Part shown: piece after piece, positions 36,493-43,555 of the stretch
Layout of the letters: each line of letters opens with the position of its first letter
Position numbering within the stretch: the stretch's first letter is position 1
Assembly (NCBI RefSeq): GCF_013377995.1
Contig: NZ_CP055305.1
Coordinates: 1,736,001 to 1,800,000 of the forward strand
Length of the DNA: 64,000 nt
Source: Mannheimia pernigra
Lineage (GTDB): Bacteria > Pseudomonadota > Gammaproteobacteria > Enterobacterales > Pasteurellaceae
Direction: 5' to 3'
Notes under the pieces: model-generated
The model's input: the letters and a program-made list of their open reading frames with translations, nothing else
Told to the model about the DNA's origin: nothing
The model's database searches: none
Program-made: the position numbers and the translations under genes

Positions 36493-36522
36493 CATTCAAG
36501 AGATAAAGGCCTTTCCTTTGGT

Positions 36523-37875
36523 TTATTCTAAAATCGTCCCTTTACGGAAAGATGCTGAACTTTTCAATACTTTCATAAGAAAGTAGTAGCTTAAACCAGA
36601 AGGAAGTAAACTCACATACCAAGAAAGATCAACCACAATCAATGAGCAAAGTGAACCAATTGTAATAGCTATGATTGCAGCCCAGTTAATCCCTTTGAAA
36701 ATACCTTCTTTATTATATAAGTCATTTACGTTTAAAGTACGTTTTCTTAAGATGCAGTAATCGACGACCATTACCGCAAAAATAGGGCCTAAGAATGCCG
36801 AGTAAATTTTAATAAACAAAGATAATCCATCTGCTGATTCAGCAGTTACCAATTTCCAAGGCATTACACATATAGAAAGAATGCCCACTAAAATGGTGGC
36901 ATGCGACCATTTCATTTTAAATGAATCCATTAAAATGTAAGATGGCGGAACAATATTATTCAACACGTTTGTCGTAACCTGTGCAAAAGCTATGAATAAT
37001 AACGTTATTACAGTTAAAAATTTATTATCCATTGCAGTTGCAAATACTTCAATTGGGTCACTATTGCCTGTAGCTGCCGTAACTAACAACCCTATTAACC
37101 CCATAAATAAGGTTACAGGGAGGATTGATAATACATAAATCACACCTGTTGCTGTTGGGGTTGTTCCTTTTTTAACGTGGCGAGAATAATCGGAAGCATT
37201 TAAAATCATTGTTGAATAAATACCCAAGAATGCTGTAGTTGCAGCCCAGAATGGCATTCCCCAAGTGCCTTCAATATTGGCAAAGCGCTCGCCTATTTCT
37301 ACAGAGAATTTTGTATTCACAACATAAAGCATATAAGCAAGAATACCGATGAGGAACACACAAGAAACATTTTCCAACCATTTAATACCTTTAAAACCAT
37401 TAATGGATAAGCCAACTTGAAGAACAGTGAATAGCACATAAACAACAGGCAAGTTATCAAAACCGAACAACAGTTTTAAACACATATTGATAGCACCTGC
37501 CCCTACCCAACTTTGGAATCCAAACCAAACGATTGCAGGGACACCACGTAAAATACCAGGAATTTTTACACCTGTTGTACCAAAAGAGCTTCGTAGTTGG
37601 ATTGGGAACGGAATACCATATTTATGCCCGCTATTGCCAATTAGCACAAGGCCGATAGCAATCACAATACAACCAAACGACATTGCAATAATCGCTTGTG
37701 TTATCGTTAACGCTCCAATCAGACTTGCCCCCATAGAAAATGTACCAATAGAAACACAGCCACCTAAAAAACTTGCCCAATAGGAAAAGTTATCCATAAT
37801 GCGTTCTTTGGTTGGCTGTAAGTCAACATTTACTTCTTTTGCTAACTCAGGGTTAAGTTGTGTGTTGTGTTGCAT
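36523..37875 (-). CDS. NCS1 family permease, probable allantoin transporter (copy 1)
   Basis: The 450-residue inner-membrane carrier has about 12 membrane helices. NCS1 hallmarks are GGCVSIGTFSMGAS, SSFGTTGVKIPGILRGVPAIVWFGFQSWVGAGAIN, and NASDYSRHVKKG in the middle. The aromatic FGFQSW site and Asn/Asp cluster are those of nucleobase/hydantoin/allantoin carriers such as PucI. Its ribosome site lies inside the last codons of the upstream allantoinase gene (stop and ATG 2 bp apart), so they are co-translated. A second copy is at 49528-50856. Substrate is inferred from context. Confidence 0.82.
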   Translation of the reverse strand: MQHNTQLNPELAKEVNVDLQPTKERIMDNFSYWASFLGGCVSIGTFSMGASLIGALTITQAIIAMSFGCIVIAIGLVLIGNSGHKYGIPFPIQLRSSFGTTGVKIPGILRGVPAIVWFGFQSWVGAGAINMCLKLLFGFDNLPVVYVLFTVLQVGLSINGFKGIKWLENVSCVFLIGILAYMLYVVNTKFSVEIGERFANIEGTWGMPFWAATTAFLGIYSTMILNASDYSRHVKKGTTPTATGVIYVLSILPVTLFMGLIGLLVTAATGNSDPIEVFATAMDNKFLTVITLLFIAFAQVTTNVLNNIVPPSYILMDSFKMKWSHATILVGILSICVMPWKLVTAESADGLSLFIKIYSAFLGPIFAVMVVDYCILRKRTLNVNDLYNKEGIFKGINWAAIIAITIGSLCSLIVVDLSWYVSLLPSGLSYYFLMKVLKSSASFRKGTILE

Positions 37876-37877
37876 TG

Positions 37878-39260
37878 TTATGCTCCTTGTTTTGTTTTAG
37901 TAATAAATTTTCCAAAACCTTTGCTGTCGGTGAGTTTCCCATCTTGAGCAATCACTTTACCACGTACGATGGTGCAAACTGGTAAACCTTGACCTTTTTT
38001 GCCCACATAAGCGGAGATTTTATTCACATATTGCAGATCTTCCGCTTTAATTTCCCACTGCTTGTTTGGGTCAATAATCGTAAAATCTGCATCAAATCCA
38101 ACTTGAATATCGCCTTTCTGCCCATAAATACCGAACGCTTTAGCTGGTAATTTTGCCATTACATTTGCCAATACACTTGGAGATATTCCACGCTTTATAC
38201 AACCCTCATAGAAAGCCACTTGTACACAACTTTGAATGCCACTAATCCCGCCCCATACATCAAATACATTGTTAATTTTTTGACCTAAAATTTCATTGTA
38301 CTTTTCATCATAAGAACAAGGAGAATGGTCGCTACTAATGCCGCTAAATGTCCCATCTACCACATAATTCCATAGACGATCAACATCAGATTTTGAGCGA
38401 AGTGGCGGAGCACATTTGAACAACGCCCCTTTTTCAATCACATCATCTTCACTAAAGCAGAGATAATGTGCACAGGTTTCAGCGGTAATATCATAGCCCT
38501 CTTGTTGAGCTTCTTTAATTTTTTGAGCTACATCAGGATGGCTAACATGGCAAATATGCGCCTTACAGCCCGTCGCTTTAGCAATTTCAATAATATTAAT
38601 GGTGGCAAGCATTTCTGCAATAAGCGGACGGGAATCTAGAAATGCTCTCCAGTCTAAATGCCCTTCGTTTTTCATTCTTTGCTCTTGCCATTTGATGGTG
38701 GAAAAATCTTCACAATGGAAGCCAGCACGACCACCAAATTTTTGGATAATTTCCATTGCCTCAACAGTTTGACCATAGTTAAGTGAAGCATAATCAGGAG
38801 AAACAGGCCCAATAAAGGACTTTAACGCGACACAGCCTTTATCATTTAATTCACTTAAATGCTCAAAATTACTTGGTACTAAACCACCCCAGAAACAGTA
38901 ATCGACATACGCATTTGGCGATACTTTAGCCATTTTGGCATCAAATATTTTGCCATTAGTTAAAGCAGGCTCATTTTGCAAAGGCATATCAATAATGGTG
39001 GTATATCCGCCAACTGCGGCGGCGGCTGTACCGTGTGCATAATCTTCACGCCATTCATAACCTGGGTCATTAAGATGGGTGTGAGTATCTATTGCCCCTG
39101 GAAAAACATAATTTCCTTTAACATCAATAACGTCTTTTGCATCTGGCTCTGTGCCTTCTTCTAAAATAGCAGCAATCTTACCTGAATTAACGGCAATATT
39201 ACCGTTGAAAACGGTATCGGATAAGACTATCTTCCCATTTTTTATGATGAGATCATACAT
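37878..39260 (-). CDS. allB: Allantoinase (cyclic amidohydrolase), copy 1
   Basis: The ATG at 39260 follows GGAG and gives 460 residues; the TTG two codons earlier is not needed. The enzyme has the dihydroorotase/allantoinase metal ligands: GAIDTHTHLNDPG, the carboxylated lysine in ALKSFIGP, FHCED, HICHVSHPD and ISSDHSPC. It resembles E. coli AllB along the length, including ETCAHYLCFSEDD, FKCAPPLR and WGGISGIQSC. It opens the hydantoin ring of allantoin to give allantoate. Copy 2 is at 50952-52358; this copy looks closer to E. coli AllB. Confidence 0.88.
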   Translation of the reverse strand: MYDLIIKNGKIVLSDTVFNGNIAVNSGKIAAILEEGTEPDAKDVIDVKGNYVFPGAIDTHTHLNDPGYEWREDYAHGTAAAAVGGYTTIIDMPLQNEPALTNGKIFDAKMAKVSPNAYVDYCFWGGLVPSNFEHLSELNDKGCVALKSFIGPVSPDYASLNYGQTVEAMEIIQKFGGRAGFHCEDFSTIKWQEQRMKNEGHLDWRAFLDSRPLIAEMLATINIIEIAKATGCKAHICHVSHPDVAQKIKEAQQEGYDITAETCAHYLCFSEDDVIEKGALFKCAPPLRSKSDVDRLWNYVVDGTFSGISSDHSPCSYDEKYNEILGQKINNVFDVWGGISGIQSCVQVAFYEGCIKRGISPSVLANVMAKLPAKAFGIYGQKGDIQVGFDADFTIIDPNKQWEIKAEDLQYVNKISAYVGKKGQGLPVCTIVRGKVIAQDGKLTDSKGFGKFITKTKQGA

Positions 39261-39359
39261 AGTCAAATACTCCTTATAGTTGTGTTTGTATTAAAATTTA
39301 TAGGCAATTTACAAGCGGTCAAATTTTAAAAAAACTTTGCAAATCCCCTCATTTGAATA

Positions 39360-40595
39360 TTATTCGTCTAATAATTGCTCAACTAATTCTTGTTGTAATA
39401 CCGCTGCTTTTGAGAAATAGTGATACTCAGTAAACTCTACTGGAGTATGGCTCCGCCCCTCTTTACTTGGAACAAAGATCATCACAGTTGGAATTTTTTG
39501 CCCAATTTCTAATGAATCGTGTCCTGCTCCACTTGGCAAACGTTTATAGCTGAATTGGTGAGCTTTAGTAGCCTCTTCTAAAATGTTTAACATTTTTTCA
39601 GATAGCTTAACGGGTTGAATAACCAATTTTGTCTCTTTATCAAATCTCGAACCAATTTTTTTAGTTTCCTCCGCTAATGCTGCATCAATTTTTGCCGTAA
39701 TATCTTCAATATTTGCCATATTTAAAGAACGAATATCAACACTAAAGATCACTTTTTCTGCCACAATGTTAATCCCACCAGGTAGAACATTCATATAGCC
39801 AACCGTCGCTACAGTGCCATCATTTTTCTCTCTTGCCCAGTCTGCAATTTTAGCAATCACTTTAGTTGCCACATCAACGGCATCTAAACGCATATCCATT
39901 GGGGTTGTGCCTGCATGATCTGCTCGCCCATGAACCGTAAACATATGACGATGTAAGCCAACAATACCCGTTACTAAACCAATTTCAAGCCCTTGATTTT
40001 CTAACACCGGTCCTTGCTCAATATGGGTTTCAATAAAGTGGCCAATTGAGCCCTCTTCCCATTTTGCATTTTGAACTTTTTCTGGATCTAAACCATAATT
40101 ACGCATTGCTTCATAAATGGAAATGCCATCTTTATCTAAGAATTTTTTGCAATACTCTGCATCACGAAGCCCTAACATTGCACCCGATCCAAAATAACCT
40201 GTGCCAAAACGCATACCTTCTTCGTCATTAAAGCCTGCAACGACAAAGCTACGTTTAAATTTTTTTCCGCTTTCTTTCAATAAACGAGCCGTTTCCAGTG
40301 CCGTAATCACGCCTGCGATACCATCATAATCGCCACCATGAAGCACACTGTCATAGTGAGAACCAGACATCACACAGGGTAAATTGGGCTCTTCGCCTTC
40401 TAAAATACCGAAAATATTTCCAGCTTCATCTTCTTTCACACGAAGACCAACTTCCACGATTAAATCTCTTAAATAATTTACCGCACTTCTCGCCTCTGGT
40501 GAGAACGGTAAACGTGTACAACCATTACCTGGTGTCGCGGTAAATTGTTTTAAAGTTTCTAAATTTTGCGTAATACGCTGAGTAATTCGTTCCAT
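39360..40595 (-). CDS. allC: Allantoate amidohydrolase (M20 family)
   Basis: The 411-residue enzyme belongs to the M20 amidohydrolases with two metal ions: SGSHYDSVLHGGDYDGIAGV, the catalytic glutamate pair in GFNDEEGMRFG, THIEQGPVLE, and the dimer-domain motif VHGRADHAGTTPMDMR. GAGHDSLEIG near the end is the last metal site. Allantoate amidohydrolase removes one urea-side amide as CO2 and ammonia, giving ureidoglycine. A beta-ureidopropionase/carbamoyl-amino acid hydrolase is the alternative, but the neighbours make AllC the likely call. Confidence 0.85.
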   Translation of the reverse strand: MERITQRITQNLETLKQFTATPGNGCTRLPFSPEARSAVNYLRDLIVEVGLRVKEDEAGNIFGILEGEEPNLPCVMSGSHYDSVLHGGDYDGIAGVITALETARLLKESGKKFKRSFVVAGFNDEEGMRFGTGYFGSGAMLGLRDAEYCKKFLDKDGISIYEAMRNYGLDPEKVQNAKWEEGSIGHFIETHIEQGPVLENQGLEIGLVTGIVGLHRHMFTVHGRADHAGTTPMDMRLDAVDVATKVIAKIADWAREKNDGTVATVGYMNVLPGGINIVAEKVIFSVDIRSLNMANIEDITAKIDAALAEETKKIGSRFDKETKLVIQPVKLSEKMLNILEEATKAHQFSYKRLPSGAGHDSLEIGQKIPTVMIFVPSKEGRSHTPVEFTEYHYFSKAAVLQQELVEQLLDE

Positions 40596-40636
40596 TTTTT
40601 TATTCCTTTTTATAAACGAAAATATTTCGCCATACG

Positions 40637-40852
40637 TTAATTTTTCTTACGATTTAGAATAAATACATCAACTGGCGAATATAACATTGCCAGCAACATT
40701 AGCACAAATCCTATATGAATAAAGACATTATTCACTTGATAAATGCCAAGCATAATCAATGCAAACGCTAACATAATCACAATGAAAGCAAGAGTCATTT
40801 TGCCTGCTTTAGTTTTAAAAAAACTACTTTCTAATGTAGATTTTACTGTCAT
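40637..40852 (-). CDS. Small two-helix membrane protein of unknown function
   Basis: The 71-residue protein has two hydrophobic helices (about residues 20-38 and 43-61) and a basic end (NRKKN). It lies 9 bp downstream of the LctP-type carrier gene and upstream of allC, all on the same strand. I do not recognise a family. Its position directly after the carrier suggests a subunit or partner of that transporter, but this is only inference. Confidence 0.65.
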   Translation of the reverse strand: MTVKSTLESSFFKTKAGKMTLAFIVIMLAFALIMLGIYQVNNVFIHIGFVLMLLAMLYSPVDVFILNRKKN

Positions 40853-40861
40853 AAACTCCTC

Positions 40862-42466
40862 CTAAAGTGAAGCAAAATAAGCCACAACGCCAATTAATAA
40901 AATAGGAAGTAACGTTATCCAAATAATTGTTTTTAACACATCGCCTTCTTTACCTAAAATATTAGCCGTTGTCGTACCTAAAATTATCTTACTTGGGCTA
41001 ATTGCACTGCCAATAGCGCCACCCGCAGTTTGGGCTCCAAGCACAGCAGCTGAATTCGCATTCAGGAGTTTGGAGGTCGTCATTTGAAAGTCACCAAATA
41101 AAATATTAGAGCTCATATTGCTCCCCGTCATAAAAGTACCTAACAAACCAATAAATGGTGATAAAATCACATACGTTTTACCTAATACCGCAGCCATTCC
41201 TTCAGCCAATACGGCGGTTTGCCCTGTCCCCCCCATAATTTTCGACATAATCACAAGCCCTACTACTGCAATACCAGACGGCGTTGTCATTGAAATAGAT
41301 TTAGCAAAAATCGTTTTTGATTCTCCTTTTGCAATCCAGCCTTTGCGTTGGTAATAAATCAAGCCAATAATTGAAGAGATAAATAAGAACATACTTGCGT
41401 GAGTAAAAATGGCAATAGGCGAATAAGAGGTATAAGCCTTATTCAAAAAGCCATAGCCTGTTATCGTTTCAGGGAATGCAAAGCCGAACTTAAATTGCGA
41501 TAAGAATTGGTTGATTGGCGTAATGACAAGAATTGCAAGCGTCATCACTGAAAGCACAATATAAGGAATAAAGGCTTGTAACAAATTCATATTCGGCAAT
41601 GCTTCTTCCGTTTCGGTGGTTTTAGTTCTATCCATAATTGGACTCTCTTCCACACACCAAACTTCTTTATACATACTCATTTTGCTGATAAGCACAATCG
41701 CTAAAATTGACAAACAAGCAGGAATAAACGCTGAAATTGTTGTATTTACCTGGCTAAGTAATAATTCACCACCGCCTTGAATAGTCGCAATAATTAAGGT
41801 TGCAACTAAGCCTTTTTTAACTGCTTTGCCTCTACCATAAAACCACGCAATCGCTAAGCCTGTAATGACAATCCAAAACCATAAGAATGCAGAAGACCAA
41901 AGTGCTGTTAAAAAGTATTTTTCATTACCAATTTCAAGCCCAGCTGAGCCTGCTAAAGCATCCCAAGCAGCCGCTAATGTACCAAAAGTATTTCCCCAAG
42001 CCTGACCTAACAATGGCAAAACAACTGCCCATAATGGGCGAACCCCAATGCCAATTAAAAGCGGGGCGCCCACTGCTACTGGCACACCAAAGCCAGTAAT
42101 ACCTTGTAAGAAACTTTCAAAAATCCAGCCCATTGCCAATACCAGTAATAATTCGTTCGGGAATAATTTACTCATTTCCGAACGAATGACTAAAAAGGCT
42201 TTTGCAGCGTCACTGACTTGATACATTAATACCGCAGTCCAAACAATTAACAAAATAATTAATGCATACCAAATCCCTTTTGCTGATTCAATTGCAATTA
42301 ATGTAATATCTGCTTTGTATAAAAAAATGCCTGAAATAATGGTAATTAATAATCCAACAGGAGCAGCTTCAGTCGCCCCCCATTGGAATTTAACCATTAA
42401 AATAACTAAGGTGATAATCGGCAATGACGCCATAAACCACATAAAAAAATTAACTGGAATATCCAT
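40862..42466 (-). CDS. LctP-family carrier, candidate oxamate transporter
   Basis: The 534-residue inner-membrane protein has about 13 helices and the L-lactate permease (LctP/GlcA) hallmarks: WGATEAAPVGLLI near the start, ESFLQGITGFGVPVAVGAPLL, and GAQTAGGAIGSAISPSKIILG near the end. LctP carriers move lactate and glycolate. Oxamate, the end product of the enzymes encoded beside it, is a close structural analogue of lactate/pyruvate. The gene lies between carbamate kinase and allC, so I infer an oxamate (or oxamate/lactate) carrier. An ordinary lactate permease cannot be ruled out. Confidence 0.8.
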   Translation of the reverse strand: MDIPVNFFMWFMASLPIITLVILMVKFQWGATEAAPVGLLITIISGIFLYKADITLIAIESAKGIWYALIILLIVWTAVLMYQVSDAAKAFLVIRSEMSKLFPNELLLVLAMGWIFESFLQGITGFGVPVAVGAPLLIGIGVRPLWAVVLPLLGQAWGNTFGTLAAAWDALAGSAGLEIGNEKYFLTALWSSAFLWFWIVITGLAIAWFYGRGKAVKKGLVATLIIATIQGGGELLLSQVNTTISAFIPACLSILAIVLISKMSMYKEVWCVEESPIMDRTKTTETEEALPNMNLLQAFIPYIVLSVMTLAILVITPINQFLSQFKFGFAFPETITGYGFLNKAYTSYSPIAIFTHASMFLFISSIIGLIYYQRKGWIAKGESKTIFAKSISMTTPSGIAVVGLVIMSKIMGGTGQTAVLAEGMAAVLGKTYVILSPFIGLLGTFMTGSNMSSNILFGDFQMTTSKLLNANSAAVLGAQTAGGAIGSAISPSKIILGTTTANILGKEGDVLKTIIWITLLPILLIGVVAYFASL

Positions 42467-42527
42467 TTTCGTTTAAATAACCTAATTGAAAAAAAATGAA
42501 GAAAAATGACCGCTTGTGCTAGATATT

Positions 42528-43460
42528 TTACGAATAAATTACCGTACCTGTTTCGCCTGCAATGCCTTCTGCAGCCTTATCTAGCAAGGTGATTAATGCT
42601 CTACGTGCTTCACCACTTTCTGCAAATTTTAACGCAGCCTCTACTTTAGGCAGCATTGATCCTTTTGCAAATTGCTCTTCGGCAATATATTGGCGAGCCT
42701 GTTCTGTGCTTAATTCAGAAAGCCACTCTTGGTTAGGCTTACCCCAGTTAATGGCAACCTTTTCTACTGCTGTTAAGATAACTAAATAGTCTGCATTGAG
42801 CTTTTCAGCTAATAACGAACTGGCATTATCTTTATCAATAACCGCATCTACACAGACTAAACGCCCTTGCTCATCATCAATAACAGGAATACCACCACCG
42901 CCACACGCAATAACAATATGCCCTGCTTCTACTAGCGTTTTAATCGTTTCTAATTCACAAATCCGTAGTGGTTTAGGAGAAGGCACAACAATACGATAAC
43001 CACGTCCTGCATCTTCCATTGTACAAATACCTTTTGTCTCTAATTCTTCGGCTTCTTCTTTAGTTAAGAATCTACCAATCGGCTTATCTGGATTTTGGAA
43101 TGCAGGATCTTTCGGATCAACTGCAATTTGCGATAAAATTGTACTCACTTTATTCTGAATGCCACGAGCAACCAGTTCATATTTAATCGCATTTTGCAAG
43201 TCAATGCCGATATAGCTCTGACTCATTGCTACACAAGTTGGTAATGGAATTTCATCGCCTGAAGTTTTAGCAAAATCGTCCATTGCTCGTTGGATAATTC
43301 CCACTTGCGGTCCATTCCCGTGAGTAATAACGATATTTTTACCTTGTTGCAAAATATCCACAATCACTTTCGCTGTTTTTGCAACCGCCTCACGCTGTTC
43401 TGTTAAATTATTGCCAAGAGCATTGCCGCCCAAAGCTAAAACGATGGTTTGTTTTGACAT
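42528..43460 (-). CDS. arcC: Carbamate kinase
   Basis: The 310-residue enzyme opens VLALGGNALG and has VITHGNGPQVG, CVAMSQSYIGIDLQNA, EDAGRGYRIVVPSPKP, VIACGGGGIPV and FAKGSMLPKVEAAL, a complete amino-acid-kinase fold of the carbamate kinase type. It transfers the phosphate of carbamoyl phosphate to ADP, yielding ATP, ammonia and CO2. In this context it corresponds to the allantoin-pathway kinase (AllK in E. coli) rather than the arginine deiminase kinase; no arcA or arcB is present in the window. It lies downstream of the fused fdrA-ylbE gene. Confidence 0.93.
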   Translation of the reverse strand: MSKQTIVLALGGNALGNNLTEQREAVAKTAKVIVDILQQGKNIVITHGNGPQVGIIQRAMDDFAKTSGDEIPLPTCVAMSQSYIGIDLQNAIKYELVARGIQNKVSTILSQIAVDPKDPAFQNPDKPIGRFLTKEEAEELETKGICTMEDAGRGYRIVVPSPKPLRICELETIKTLVEAGHIVIACGGGGIPVIDDEQGRLVCVDAVIDKDNASSLLAEKLNADYLVILTAVEKVAINWGKPNQEWLSELSTEQARQYIAEEQFAKGSMLPKVEAALKFAESGEARRALITLLDKAAEGIAGETGTVIYS

Positions 43461-43489
43461 TATCTATCCTTAAAAATTATCCGAACTAC

Positions 43490-43540
43490 AACCCCATACG
43501 AGTCGTATGGGGTTCTATTATCTCAACCACGCCGTGGCTA
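43490..43540. repeat. Composite hairpin repeat, copy 1
   Basis: First hairpin AACCCCATACG...CGTATGGGGTT (43490-43514), second CCACG-C-CGTGG (43527-43537). Copies 2 and 3 lie at 46576-46625 and 49475-49523. It fills the gap between arcC and the fdrA-ylbE fusion. Confidence 0.7.
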
Positions 43541-43555
43541 GGTTAATGCAGTATT

